Assembly (NCBI GenBank): GCA_046343015.1
Contig: JBKDOL010000040.1
Coordinates: 1 to 64,000 of the forward strand
DNA from: BJ22 sp021298375
GTDB taxonomy: Bacteria; Planctomycetota; Planctomycetia; Pirellulales; Pirellulaceae
Reading direction: 5' to 3'
Length of the DNA: 64,000 bases
Shown here: piece by piece, positions 36,531-45,517 of the stretch
Numbering within the stretch: the stretch's first letter is position 1
Layout of the letters: each line of letters starts with the position of its first letter
The notes under the pieces: generated by a model
What the model was told of the DNA's origin: nothing
The model's input: the letters and a program-made list of their open reading frames with translations, nothing else
Database searches by the model: none
Position numbers and translations under genes: made by a program

Positions 36531-37398
36531 CGATATACCGTCGGGTCAGATTCTGATAGGCGTCGATGCGACGATCGCGAAGGAACGGCCAGTGTGTCCG
36601 GGCCACATCCATCAACTGCAGGTCGCAACTCGCAGTGATGACTTCCGGTTGCTCGCCCGCCGTGGCCAGAAAATTGCCATAGGGGTCGCAAATGAACGAT
36701 GAGCCCCAGAACTCGATGCTCGATTCCACGCCGCAGCGGTTGGGGGCAACGACAAAGACGCCATTGGCGATCGCGTGACTCCGCATCATTGTTTGCCAAG
36801 CGTTTCGCTGGGCGGCACCGTAGACCGGCTTGTCCTCGGCCAGCCAGCCAATCGCGGTCGGATAGACGAGGATCTCCGCACCTTGAAGCGCGGTCAGCCG
36901 GGCAGCTTCCGGATACCACTGGTCCCAGCAGATCAGGATGCCGATTTTGCAGAGTGACGTCTGGATCGCCTTGAACCCCAAGTCTCCCGGCGTAAAGTAG
37001 AACTTCTCCATGAAGAACGGATCGTCGGGAATATGCATCTTTCGATACATGCCGGCGATCGATCCATCCCGATCGATCACCACGGCGGAGTTGTGGTACA
37101 ACCCGGCTGCCCGCCGTTCGAACAAACCGGCGACAAGGACGATCCCCAGCCGCTTGGCGACAGCACAGAGCGCATCCGTTGTCGGCCCGGGAATCGGTTC
37201 AGCCAGCTGAAAATGCTGATGATCTTCCGATTGGCAGAAGTACAGACTGTTAAAAAGTTCCTGCAGGCAAACGACCTGGGCTCCCGATTTGGCAGCCCAC
37301 TCGATCTGCGTGATCGTATTCTGGAGATTGCCTGCCACATCGGCGGTGCAATTCAACTGGATGGCGGCGACCTTCAAAGCCTGAGACGATTGCTTCAT
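36511..37398 (-). CDS. aguB: N-carbamoylputrescine amidase
   Basis: 295 residues from the ATG at 37398; the open frame upstream has no protein character. The nitrilase-type catalytic triad is visible: Glu in VCLQELFNSLYF, Lys in YRKMHIPDD and Cys in ILICWDQWYPEAARLTALQG. It hydrolyses N-carbamoylputrescine to putrescine, CO2 and ammonia, following agmatine deiminase, whose gene overlaps its 3' end by 20 bases. It is divergent from bioD, with only 59 bases between the starts. Confidence 0.95.
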   Translation of the reverse strand: MKQSSQALKVAAIQLNCTADVAGNLQNTITQIEWAAKSGAQVVCLQELFNSLYFCQSEDHQHFQLAEPIPGPTTDALCAVAKRLGIVLVAGLFERRAAGLYHNSAVVIDRDGSIAGMYRKMHIPDDPFFMEKFYFTPGDLGFKAIQTSLCKIGILICWDQWYPEAARLTALQGAEILVYPTAIGWLAEDKPVYGAAQRNAWQTMMRSHAIANGVFVVAPNRCGVESSIEFWGSSFICDPYGNFLATAGEQPEVITASCDLQLMDVARTHWPFLRDRRIDAYQNLTRRYIDEPSCS

Positions 37399-37457
37399 GG
37401 AATACCTGTGCGTTCCAAAACCAAGAAATCGAAAACACACTCCCACCACTTCAGCAT

Positions 37458-38348
37458 ATGACGACAAACTCGCCGGCCAACTCAGGGTTGAATTCGAACG
37501 CGGAGCGAGCTCCTCTGGCGGAATCGTCCCCGGAATCGTCGTCCCCGGAATCAAAGAATGCCGACTCGTTTTCCGCGCCAAGTCGACCTCGCCAAAACTC
37601 CCGGGACCAGTCAGGCTGGCCAGCCAAGGGGTTGTTCATCACCGGTACGGACACCGATGTCGGCAAGACGTTTGTGGGAGCGATAATCGTACGAAGTTTG
37701 ACCCGGAAAGGGTACCGGGTGGGAGTCTACAAGCCGGTCGCCAGCGGCTGTGAATCAGTGGACGGCGAGCTCCGCTCCAGTGACGCCTGTGCGCTTTGGG
37801 AGGCGGCTGGACGTCCCGCTTCGCTCAATCAGGTTTGTCCTCAGCGGTTCGCGGCGCCGCTGGCGCCGAACTTGGCTGCCGCTGCCAAGGGACAAGCAGT
37901 CGATACGGCTCTGCTCCGTTCCGGATTGGCAAGTTGGCAGGGAGCCTGTGATCTGGTCGTGGTGGAGGGAGCAGGGGGGCTTTACTCTCCGGTCAGCGAC
38001 CGCGATTTTGTGATCGATCTCGCCCGCGAGTTTGCCTATCCCCTGGTCGTCGTGGCAGCCAATCGACTCGGAACCATTAACGCCACGCTGCAAACCCTAA
38101 TCGCTGCCCGGGCCGCCGGACTCGAAGTCGCCGCGATTGTGCTCAGCACCGTCCAGCCGTTGCCCCACGACCCGAGTCAGTCGCGGAACGCAGCGGAGCT
38201 GGCCCGTTGCCTCGACCTGCTCGGCTGGCAGATCCCCGTGTTGGGAGTCGCGCACAATGGCTCAGACCAAGTGGACCGCTGGAATGGCGTGGGGCTCGAC
38301 GGACAGTGCTGGGAAAATCTGGCTCGGCTCTCCTCGACTACCGCTTAA
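37458..38348 (+). CDS. bioD: Dethiobiotin synthetase
   Basis: 296 residues. The P-loop is GTDTDVGKT with the preceding LFIT strand. YKPVASGCE, VVVEGAGGLYSP, and the VVVAANRLGTINATLQTL stretch are the other landmarks. It makes dethiobiotin from 7,8-diaminononanoate, CO2 and ATP. The first 56 residues are Ser/Glu/Asn-rich and absent from typical BioD (about 220 residues), so either the protein has a disordered leader or the true start is further in. No other biotin gene is visible in the window. Confidence 0.9.
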   Translation: MTTNSPANSGLNSNAERAPLAESSPESSSPESKNADSFSAPSRPRQNSRDQSGWPAKGLFITGTDTDVGKTFVGAIIVRSLTRKGYRVGVYKPVASGCESVDGELRSSDACALWEAAGRPASLNQVCPQRFAAPLAPNLAAAAKGQAVDTALLRSGLASWQGACDLVVVEGAGGLYSPVSDRDFVIDLAREFAYPLVVVAANRLGTINATLQTLIAARAAGLEVAAIVLSTVQPLPHDPSQSRNAAELARCLDLLGWQIPVLGVAHNGSDQVDRWNGVGLDGQCWENLARLSSTTA

Positions 38349-38396
38349 CATCCTGCTGGAAACCTCTGGCACTCAAAGCGGTCTCACTGGACACCG

Positions 38397-39119
38397 CTAT
38401 CTGGGCAATAAGGGAGAGGGGCGGTTGGCTTGCGGCAAGGGTGCGGGCTCGCTCGCTTCGCGGGGTTGGTCGGCAACCGGTGCCGCACCTGGCTCCTGCC
38501 ACTGCTTCAATCGCTCATTGAGCTGCTGCAAGTCGCGCTGCAGCTGCGCCAACTCCGCCGCTGCTGCCGGGGAGGATGGTTGCATTGGCCCCCAGACGGG
38601 AACGGAAGGGGAAGGCTGATTGACGTAGGGGCCAGGCAGAAACTGGAGCGTCGGTCGCTGGAAGTTTGGCAGCCGGAAGGCTTGGCTCTGAATTGGCGGG
38701 GCAGGGAGCAGCGGCGTCTGGACCAGTTCGCGTTGCGGTGCAGGCGGGATGTGCTGAACTTGAGCGCGCAGCAAACGCGTTTCCAGACGCAGACTTTGCA
38801 GCTCACCAAGCAGCCGTTTTTGCGCGGCCTTCAGCGACTCCATTTCGACGCTCAGTCGATTTCTCGCGGGTTCACCCAGTTCAGAGGTGGAGCTGGCGGA
38901 ACCAACCGCCTCAAGCCGAACCGTGGCCAGTGCCCGCGCGATCATCGCAGCTCGGCTTTCCTCAGGCACGTTTGCCAACAACTCGGCCAGCAGCACTTCC
39001 TGAGCCGATGGCTGACTTGATTCCAGCCCCCCAGCGGCTGACTCTTGGCCGAAAAGCGAGTCATTTACCCAGCCAATCAGAAACAGCAGCAGCAAAAGCA
39101 GAGAGTGGCGAGTGGACAT
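38397..39119 (-). CDS. Secreted coiled-coil, proline-rich protein
   Basis: 240 residues from the ATG at 39119. A signal peptide (MSTRHSLLLLLLFLIGWV) is followed by helices with heptad-like leucines (EMESLKAAQKRLLGELQSLR), a Pro/Gln-rich middle (PPIQSQAFRLPNFQRPTLQ) and another helical block (AAELAQLQRDLQQLNERLKQ). It looks like an extended periplasmic spacer protein. No family recognised. Confidence 0.6.
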   Translation of the reverse strand: MSTRHSLLLLLLFLIGWVNDSLFGQESAAGGLESSQPSAQEVLLAELLANVPEESRAAMIARALATVRLEAVGSASSTSELGEPARNRLSVEMESLKAAQKRLLGELQSLRLETRLLRAQVQHIPPAPQRELVQTPLLPAPPIQSQAFRLPNFQRPTLQFLPGPYVNQPSPSVPVWGPMQPSSPAAAAELAQLQRDLQQLNERLKQWQEPGAAPVADQPREASEPAPLPQANRPSPLLPR

Positions 39120-39545
39120 CAGAGGGCTCAAATCGTTCAAAGTGTTCAAAAAGGGTTCCGGCCACGAACAGTCCATTTGGTACCGAAATCCCCCAAACTG
39201 GCCAAGATGAGTTCGACCAACTATTGAGAACCTCCCCTAATTCGGTAAGCTTTCGGCATCGGCCATCGTTGAGGCTTGGGCCCTGCCGGGGAATTATCTC
39301 GTCAGTCAATCGCGAGTTTCTCTCTAGGTCGGGCTCCCCACCGCCAAGGTTCTTCATTGAGGTGCGCGGGTTAAAGTGGCAAGGACAGCGAGCTTCAACC
39401 AGTGACGAGCGATTGTCGCCAGTGAGAGGCCCAGCGTTGATCACGGTACTGCTCGTATACGGTACTGCTCGAACACGGTGCTGCTCGAACTCGTAAATTG
39501 AGTGCTTTGCTCTTAAGCTTTGTGCTGAAAAGGAGCGAATACGTC
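39120..39545. other. Non-coding region with 16 bp tandem repeats
   Basis: 426 bases between divergent genes. It holds the 16 bp repeat listed separately and an AAGGAG ribosome-binding site directly before the Trm112-like gene at 39546. No other gene is seen. Confidence 0.5.
39443..39490. repeat. 16 bp tandem array, three copies
   Basis: Three adjacent 16 bp units of the type acggtactgctcgaac start at 39443, 39459 and 39475, with a few changes. They end about 55 bases upstream of the next start codon, where they could affect transcription or the 5' leader. Confidence 0.88.
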
Positions 39546-39869
39546 ATGAATCACGCCCGGAAAATCTCTCTCCCTTCCTCTCTAGAGGCGCCAACGGTGA
39601 TGGGCACGCAACTGAATCCGGCACTCCTCAATCTGCTGCAATGTCCCCTGACCCATTCGCCGGTGAGTGTGGCCGAGCCATCCGTCGTCGAGACGATCAA
39701 TGCCCGCATCAAGCAGGGGGGCGTCGTCAGTCAGAACGGCGAACCGGTTGAATTTCCGTTTGACGCGGCGCTTCGGAACGAAAACAACACCTGGCTGATC
39801 CCGGTGCGCGGTGGAATCATTACACTGGTCGCAGACCAACTGGTTTCGACCAGATATCTGAGCGAGTAA
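39546..39869 (+). CDS. Trm112-like (UPF0434-type) protein
   Basis: 107 residues with an AAGGAG ribosome-binding site. The core LNPALLNLLQCPLTHSPV and the C-terminal ENNTWLIPVRGGIITLVAD match the small Trm112/UPF0434 fold, where a strand with CP.. and a later IP..GI motif are conserved. Only the first cysteine is kept, so zinc binding may be lost. Trm112 proteins stabilise methyltransferases; a partner here is not known. Confidence 0.75.
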   Translation: MNHARKISLPSSLEAPTVMGTQLNPALLNLLQCPLTHSPVSVAEPSVVETINARIKQGGVVSQNGEPVEFPFDAALRNENNTWLIPVRGGIITLVADQLVSTRYLSE

Positions 39870-40031
39870 GCAGGCTGCTGTTTTTACAGGTGCGGTTGGT
39901 CGTTGTCCGCAGCCTCGCCCCTGGTTTCTTTCGCCCACAGTTCCTTGCGGGCGACTTGGGTCAACATCGTTCGCTCAGTGGTCGATTGCGCCCGCAGATG
40001 CACTGGCCCGCTTGAGCACGGAGAGCTTCCC

Positions 40032-40379
40032 ATGGCAGATAACCGGACTGTTTTCAAAAAAATCATCGATGGCGACGTGCCAGCCAAATTGATTTACGAA
40101 GATGAGCATTGCCTCGCGTTCCGCGATATTGATCCACGGGCCCCAACTCATATCCTCGTGATTCCCCGAAAAGAAATTCGTAGCCTCGCCGAGGTCGAGG
40201 AGCAAGATGCTGCCTTGCTGGGGCATCTGATGGTGGCCATCAGCAAGATTGCCAGGGAGCAAGGCTTGGCCAATGGTTTCCGGGTCGTCACCAACTCCGG
40301 CAAGTGGGGCGGGCAGTCGGTCGATCACCTCCATTTTCATTTGCTTGGCGGCCGGCAGCTTTCCTGGCCTCCCGGCTAG
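40032..40379 (+). CDS. HIT-family nucleotide-binding hydrolase
   Basis: 115 residues from the ATG at 40032. The histidine triad HLHFHLLGG (His-x-His-x-His) near residue 100, and the earlier CLAFRDIDPRAPTHILVIPR block, define the HIT/HINT group. These enzymes hydrolyse nucleoside phosphoramidates or dinucleotides through a nucleotidyl-histidine. Family length about 110-120. Confidence 0.92.
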   Translation: MADNRTVFKKIIDGDVPAKLIYEDEHCLAFRDIDPRAPTHILVIPRKEIRSLAEVEEQDAALLGHLMVAISKIAREQGLANGFRVVTNSGKWGGQSVDHLHFHLLGGRQLSWPPG

Positions 40380-40416
40380 GCTCACCCGCAGTCCCTGCAC
40401 CCCGCCCGCGCGCCTT

Positions 40417-40442
40417 GGACCTCGCAGTCGGACCTCGCAGTC
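40417..40442. repeat. 13 bp tandem duplication
   Basis: Two adjacent copies of ggacctcgcagtc, followed by a further partial copy, in the short gap between convergent genes. Confidence 0.8.
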
Positions 40443-40475
40443 GGACTGTGCGGTGGAGTCAATGATTCTTCGGCC

Positions 40476-41978
40476 TCAGGAATCGGATCGCGGCGGGAAT
40501 TCAGCAAGCAGCTGATGAACAACCCGCGTCAGTAACTCGAGCAGGTAATCGATCTCGCCAACGTGAGTGCGAAAGGAAAGCACTGCCAGTCGCAGCCAAA
40601 TCTGGCCGGCGATCGTCGTCGAGGAAATAAAGACTCGTCCATCCTGATGGACTGCTTCCACTATCCGCCGATTGAATTCATTCGCATCTCCCGCGGGCGG
40701 GACATAGCGGTAAATGCAGACCGATAATTCGGGAGGCGGACCAACTTCGAATCCCCGGCCGCTGATTTCCCGATAAAACAGCCGACACAACCAGAGCTTT
40801 TCTTCCAGTGCCGCCCGAAATGGACCGAGCCCGAACAAGCGCAGCGGCAACCACATTCGCATCCCGCGAAAATGCTTGGTCAATTCCGGTGAGAGATCCG
40901 CTGGACTCGGCTCTTCGATCGCCTCGAGCGTGTCCTGCATGTAGTTCGCCTGATAGGAATGCGATCGCTGCAGGGCCGCTGGATCCCGCACGAGCACCGC
41001 GCCGACTCCGTAACTGAGGAACAGACCCTTGTGCGGGTCGATCGCAATCGAGTCGGCCTGGGAGATTCCGGCAAATCGTTCCGCAATGCTCCGTCCCTCC
41101 GAGTCGCAGTCTTCAGCCAGCAGGAAGAACCCGCCATAGGCTGCATCCACGTGCAGCCACATATCATGCCTCCGGCAGATTTCGGCGATGGCTGCCAGCG
41201 GATCAATGGCTCCAGTGTCTGTGGTTCCCGCCGAGGCGACGACCAGAAAGGGCTTCAGTCCCGCGGCCAGGTCGGCCTCAACTTGTTCAGCCAGCAGGTC
41301 GGCTCGCATGCGAAAGCGATCGTCGAGGGGAAGGTTTCGGACGATCGCCTCGGCCAGGCCGCCAATTCGAATCGCCTTATGGACGCAGTGATGGACTTGA
41401 GTTGTCAAATAAATGACCGCTCGGCGAATGCTCCGGGAATCGATTTCACAAGCGTCGCGGGCGGTGACAAAGGCGATCAGGTTGGCGATCGATCCCCCGC
41501 TGGCCAGATTTCCCAGGGCCGAATCGGGAAATCCGACCAGCCGGCAAAGCCAGCGAATCAGGTCATTCTCCATGCGCACCGCACCGGGCCCGGCGAAAAA
41601 GACTCCCGCGTACTGGTTCGTGATGGCCGCGAGGAAGTCACCCAAAGCCGTTGCCGTCACTCCCCCTCCCGGAATGTAACCCAAGTGCCCGCCACTGGCC
41701 GGATTCAATCCCAGGCGGAGCATCCGGCGGTCGATTTGGGCCAGCAGTTCCGGCAGCGGACTTGCCTGCTCGGAAATGGGAAAGCCGTCGGCTGCCGAGC
41801 CCCGCTGGAGTGAATAGGCGGGAGTCTGTGGCAGGCCCTTGACGAAATCGATCCCAAACTCGCAAACAAGGCGGGTCCACTCGCCAAGGGTTGGCTGATC
41901 AGGCTCCAGCAAACTCGACTGCCGCTGTAATTCCGCGAGCTTCGTCCTGATTGTTTCCGAGGTCGTCTGGTTGCTCAC
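40476..41978 (-). CDS. Pyridoxal-phosphate-dependent group II decarboxylase
   Basis: 500 residues from a GTG at 41978 with AAGG seven bases upstream (a TTG at 42008 is the alternative). The PLP lysine is in SIAIDPHKGLF, the ring-contact Asp is in WLHVDAAYGGF, and NLASGGSIANLIAFVTARD matches the phosphate-binding segment. This is the family of glutamate, aromatic amino acid and histidine decarboxylases; the substrate cannot be assigned. It may add to the amine metabolism suggested by aguA and aguB nearby. Confidence 0.9.
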   Translation of the reverse strand: MSNQTTSETIRTKLAELQRQSSLLEPDQPTLGEWTRLVCEFGIDFVKGLPQTPAYSLQRGSAADGFPISEQASPLPELLAQIDRRMLRLGLNPASGGHLGYIPGGGVTATALGDFLAAITNQYAGVFFAGPGAVRMENDLIRWLCRLVGFPDSALGNLASGGSIANLIAFVTARDACEIDSRSIRRAVIYLTTQVHHCVHKAIRIGGLAEAIVRNLPLDDRFRMRADLLAEQVEADLAAGLKPFLVVASAGTTDTGAIDPLAAIAEICRRHDMWLHVDAAYGGFFLLAEDCDSEGRSIAERFAGISQADSIAIDPHKGLFLSYGVGAVLVRDPAALQRSHSYQANYMQDTLEAIEEPSPADLSPELTKHFRGMRMWLPLRLFGLGPFRAALEEKLWLCRLFYREISGRGFEVGPPPELSVCIYRYVPPAGDANEFNRRIVEAVHQDGRVFISSTTIAGQIWLRLAVLSFRTHVGEIDYLLELLTRVVHQLLAEFPPRSDS

Positions 41979-42206
41979 GGCTGGACCTTGATGCTCAAAG
42001 AACAACAAAAAGAGAGGAGTCTCGATTCACGGAGAAACTCCCAGGCTGGTCAGGTCGCCGGGCCGGATGGCGTCCCCCCTGCGAAAAACCTGACTGCCGA
42101 ATTATCATCGATCGCCTCGGCGGCACAATCGCCTGAGACTGGTTGCGACCAATCGGCGCGCAAGCCTCCTTTCGACGTTTCACTTTTCCTCAGACCAGTC
42201 AGTTCC

Positions 42207-42815
42207 ATGAATCCGGCTTACCCGCGCCGTTCCTATCAGGCCCTCATTTTCGATTGTGACGGGACCCTGACTGATTCCATGCCGGTCCATTACGTTGCCT
42301 GGCGACGAACCATGGCCCGCTACGGGATCGACTTTCCAGAGGAACGCTTCTACGCCATGGGGGGCATGCCCTCGGGAAAAATTGTGGAACTGCTCGCTTC
42401 GGAGCAAGGGGTTCCCGTCGATTCCCCAGTGGCGGCACACGAGAAGGAACTCGCCTTTCTGGAATTGATTCACCATCTGGTCCCGATCGTTCCAGTCCTC
42501 GAAGTGGTCCGCGAGTTTCGCGGCCAGCTTCCTCTGGCGGTCGCCAGCGGGGGCTATCGGGGGATTATCAAGCAGCAACTGGAACAGATTGGTTGTGGAG
42601 ACTGTTTCGATGTGCTGGTCACCGCGGAAGATACGGTTCGCCACAAACCCGAACCCGATGTCTTTCTGAAGGCGGCGGAACTTCTGGGAGTCGTACCCGG
42701 CGAGTGCCTCGTGTATGAGGATAGTGAGTTGGGTCTGCGAGCAGCGGCTGCGGCCGGGATGGATGCGATTGATATTCGCACGTTTCACCGCCCCCGTACT
42801 CTCCTGCTCGGATGA
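42207..42815 (+). CDS. HAD-superfamily phosphatase / phosphoglucomutase-like
   Basis: 202 residues from the ATG at 42207. Motif 1 is FDCDGTLTDSMPVHYVAW, motif 2 is ASGGYRG, the motif 3 lysine is in HKPEPDVF, and motif 4 is VYEDSELGLRAAAAAGM. The cap type and length fit beta-phosphoglucomutase and related sugar-phosphate phosphatases. Substrate unknown. Confidence 0.9.
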   Translation: MNPAYPRRSYQALIFDCDGTLTDSMPVHYVAWRRTMARYGIDFPEERFYAMGGMPSGKIVELLASEQGVPVDSPVAAHEKELAFLELIHHLVPIVPVLEVVREFRGQLPLAVASGGYRGIIKQQLEQIGCGDCFDVLVTAEDTVRHKPEPDVFLKAAELLGVVPGECLVYEDSELGLRAAAAAGMDAIDIRTFHRPRTLLLG

Positions 42816-42892
42816 CTCACCCTGATTGAGTGGGCGGCTCGAGGAGGCGATGTGGCCCGCACCTCTTCGGGGCTGAGTCGCAAAACGAAATC

Positions 42893-42940
42893 GGGGTGCT
42901 TGGTAACCCCCCGGTCCAAGCACCCCAGATCTCTTTTGTT
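42893..42940. terminator. Terminator between convergent genes
   Basis: Perfect 11 bp stem GGGGTGCTTGG (42893-42903) and CCAAGCACCCC (42915-42925) followed by a T-rich stretch (ctcttttgttttg). It lies between the ends of a plus-strand and a minus-strand gene; on the minus strand it is also followed by T-rich sequence, so it may work in both directions. Confidence 0.85.
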
Positions 42941-42987
42941 TTGTCTGCCACCCTCAACCGGGCTGGAATACGCTGCCCGTTCGGAGC

Positions 42988-43812
42988 CTACCGCGTTCGT
43001 GTCCTCTGCTCGGTTGCCCGCGGCACCGTGCGAGTCGCTGTCCGGTCAGGCATGCTTTGAGGAGCCATCATTTGCGGTGACATTTGCGGTGACATTGTCC
43101 GTGCAGACATTGTCCGTGCAGACATTGTCTGAGGAGCCATTGTCTGAGGAGCCATTGTCCGTGCAGACATTGTCCGGGCAGGTGCGGCCGTTCGCGCCAT
43201 GTATTGACTCGACCGGGTTGAACTCGCGACTGGACCCGAAGGCATCGACTGATAACCGGAGAGATGCTCTCCGCCGCAGTTGCAGCCACTGGGGTGCATT
43301 GCCGCGCCGCTGTCTTCGTAGCTGACCGCGCCGCAGTCGCTGCATTCGCCGCAACCGCCGCAGTCTCCGCCGCCGCAGTCGCTGCAGGTTCCGCAGCCGC
43401 AGCCATCGTCACTTTGGTAAATTCGCTTCCCGTACAAGGCAGGCACGAGGTTGCGCGGAAGCAATGCTCCCGGGGCCCAGCCTGGCACACAAGGTCCCAC
43501 TCCCCCGGCGAACTCGTTGCCATAGCAGGGGTCAGCACAATCGGGCGGATAACTTCGCCACTCACCGTAATAGACATTGCCGCATCCGCCGCCGCAGACC
43601 AGATTGCGCTTGGCCTGTCGCAAAGCCTCAATCGGACCGTAGGGGAGCAGGGGACCGGGCAAGCAGCTGAGCCGCTCATAGTCTCCGCAACTGTCGCAGG
43701 CAGAACTCCCGAAAGGGCCGCCCGCATAGGGGCCGTAGCCCACTGGTACAGCACATCCCAAAGATGACAAACTGGTCATCAAGCCCAACAAAAGAAGCAG
43801 CTGCCGCATCAT
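42988..43812 (-). CDS. Secreted Cys/Gly-rich protein with C-terminal repeats
   Basis: 274 residues from the ATG at 43812. A signal peptide rich in leucine ends near SSLGCAVP, possibly a lipoprotein site. The mature protein is rich in Cys, Gly and Asp with many CxxC-like pairs (CGTCSDCGGGDCGGCGEC), suggesting metal binding or disulfides. The C-terminus is made of about ten five-residue repeats of the type TMSAR and TMAPQ, encoded by 15 bp DNA repeats. A cell-surface role is likely by composition. It resembles the secreted proteins at 16073-17491 in style. Confidence 0.8.
   Translation of the reverse strand: MMRQLLLLLGLMTSLSSLGCAVPVGYGPYAGGPFGSSACDSCGDYERLSCLPGPLLPYGPIEALRQAKRNLVCGGGCGNVYYGEWRSYPPDCADPCYGNEFAGGVGPCVPGWAPGALLPRNLVPALYGKRIYQSDDGCGCGTCSDCGGGDCGGCGECSDCGAVSYEDSGAAMHPSGCNCGGEHLSGYQSMPSGPVASSTRSSQYMARTAAPARTMSARTMAPQTMAPQTMSARTMSARTMSPQMSPQMMAPQSMPDRTATRTVPRATEQRTRTR
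43058..43190. repeat. 15 bp coding repeat array
   Basis: Units such as cattgtccgtgcaga and cattgtctgaggagc repeat through this stretch; read on the minus strand they encode TMSAR and TMAPQ blocks. The period is 15 bp, which keeps the frame. Confidence 0.85.
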
Positions 43813-44013
43813 TGATTGCCCCCGACACTCGATGGCTGTTGGCAAACCCGCAAGGAATCCGCTACCGCCAAACGACCAAGAATGGAAACCAGAAACAGGC
43901 CATGCGAACGGCAACTGCTTTGGTGCTTTGCTCTTTATCGGCAATCAAATTCGATACAATCATCAAAAGTTACCATTCCAACAGACTTCACCTTACCCAT
44001 CCGGTTTTCCGAT

Positions 44014-44631
44014 ATGTCGGACGATCATCAGATAACCCATCATCGGTCGCGCTTGCGGCTCGCGCCCTCCTTGCGGCTCGTGTCCTCCTTGCGGCTCGTG
44101 TCCTACTTGCGGCTCGTGTCCTACTTGCGGCTCGCGCCATGCTTGCTGCTCTGCGGAATGCTCGTGTGCTTATCCGGTTGCGGCTTGGGCTTGCCAGAAT
44201 CCGCCCGCAACTTGGTTGGCACGTGGGAACTGGACCAACCCGAGCGCCTCGCGGAACGAATCAACCAGTTGCCGGCCGACAGGAGCTCGCCAGTTCCCGC
44301 TGGCAGCAGCCTGCCTGTGCCGGAACCCGAGGACGAAGAACTCCCCAGCGAGCCGTCCTCGCCAACCCGGGGACCAGGAATGGCGCTTGAATTCCGGGCT
44401 GACGGGACGTTCCAGAGCCGAACGGACTTTGGCCAGCTGCAGCAAGCAAAACAAGGAAGCTGGAAGTTCATCTCCGCCTCCTCGGACGGCAAGACGCTAG
44501 CGATCCGCTGCGTGCTGAATGGGCAATCCACTGAAGTCGAGGTGGAGTTTGTCGAGGCGGATGTGGTCTCACTGGCTCCTCCCAATCTCTCAGGATTGAA
44601 CAGCAAACTTCGGTTCCGCCGGGCTCAATGA
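44014..44631 (+). CDS. Lipoprotein with a repeat-expanded signal peptide
   Basis: 205 residues from the ATG at 44014. The N-terminal 40 residues are made by an 18 bp DNA array (44053-44138), giving about five LRLVS-type blocks before the hydrophobic core LLLCGMLVCLSGC, whose Cys is the predicted lipidation site. The repeats therefore lengthen the basic and hydrophobic part of the signal peptide. The mature protein has a Pro/Glu-rich linker and a lipocalin-like beta domain (LVGTWELDQPERL, ALEFRADGTFQSR). Function unknown. Confidence 0.75.
   Translation: MSDDHQITHHRSRLRLAPSLRLVSSLRLVSYLRLVSYLRLAPCLLLCGMLVCLSGCGLGLPESARNLVGTWELDQPERLAERINQLPADRSSPVPAGSSLPVPEPEDEELPSEPSSPTRGPGMALEFRADGTFQSRTDFGQLQQAKQGSWKFISASSDGKTLAIRCVLNGQSTEVEVEFVEADVVSLAPPNLSGLNSKLRFRRAQ
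44053..44138. repeat. 18 bp coding tandem array, about 4.8 copies
   Basis: Units start at 44053, 44071, 44089, 44107 and 44125, each close to ttgcggctcgtgtcctac. The period keeps the frame and encodes LRLVSY-type hexapeptides inside a signal peptide. Confidence 0.93.
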
Positions 44632-44785
44632 ACCCGGCCGAATGTGACGATAAGGATTACAGCACAGGCTGTTTGCAGCTTCGCCCTGATGGTCAGGCCG
44701 TTTCGACATGGATGTCAAACGCGGCCCTCGGGTCCAGCCGCGATTAACCAACAGCCCGCTGCCTGCTTACCGTGGAGGGATTCTC

Positions 44786-45433
44786 ATGCGTCGCAACTGG
44801 ATTCTCGGATTGTTCTGCAGCCTGCTCCTGACTGGTGGGGCGATGGCCCAACAGCTGCAGCAGCCCGGTGCGAATCTCCCCGCAGTCCCAGCCGCTTTGG
44901 CCGGGAAAGCCCAACCGGCGACCGCCGCTACGGCTCAGCCCGTCAAGCTCTCGGCCACGTCACTCAACGGCTACTGGGCTGGTGTCGGTTATCTCGATGA
45001 ACAAAAGCTCGCCGCCAAACTGGCTGCGATTACCGATGAAACTGCCCGCAAGCAGCTTGAGACCAGAGCGAATCTGTTTCTCTCGATGGTAGCCGTGATT
45101 GGCATGCAGCCCAACGGCCAGATGGTCAGCGAAGTCGAAGTCACGGATGCCACCGGCAAACCGGTGCGGGAAGTTGTCCAAGGTACCTGGAAAGTCGTCG
45201 AGCAACGGGAAAACCGCTTCCTCGTCGAATTTCTCGAACAAGGGGCTGACAAGTCGACGACGACCGTCCGCAAGATTTTCCAGTTCTACGAAGATGGCCT
45301 GAACATGGCCTCGCCCGTTGAGACAGCTGCCGATCTGGCAGACCTCAATCCGTTGGTGATCTTCGAGCGGATTCCTGAAGCAGCCTTGGCGGAAAACACC
45401 GACCCCGCAGCGCCGCAGAAAATTGATCGCTAG
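44786..45433 (+). CDS. Secreted protein with lipocalin-like domain
   Basis: 215 residues from the ATG at 44786, which follows a GGAGGG ribosome-binding site. A signal peptide ends near GGAMAQQ. After an Ala/Pro-rich linker, the beta-rich part (LNGYWAGVGYLDEQ, VVQGTWKVVEQRENRFLVEF) resembles that of the preceding lipoprotein (LVGTWELDQ...), so the two may be distant paralogues. Function unknown. Confidence 0.75.
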   Translation: MRRNWILGLFCSLLLTGGAMAQQLQQPGANLPAVPAALAGKAQPATAATAQPVKLSATSLNGYWAGVGYLDEQKLAAKLAAITDETARKQLETRANLFLSMVAVIGMQPNGQMVSEVEVTDATGKPVREVVQGTWKVVEQRENRFLVEFLEQGADKSTTTVRKIFQFYEDGLNMASPVETAADLADLNPLVIFERIPEAALAENTDPAAPQKIDR

Positions 45434-45517
45434 AATGGCAATCGTCACGCTGGCCCAAGAGACTCAATGAGCCTCGGCCTGCGCTGAGTTTTTTCCACGC
45501 CATTCGAGTCGCCATCC

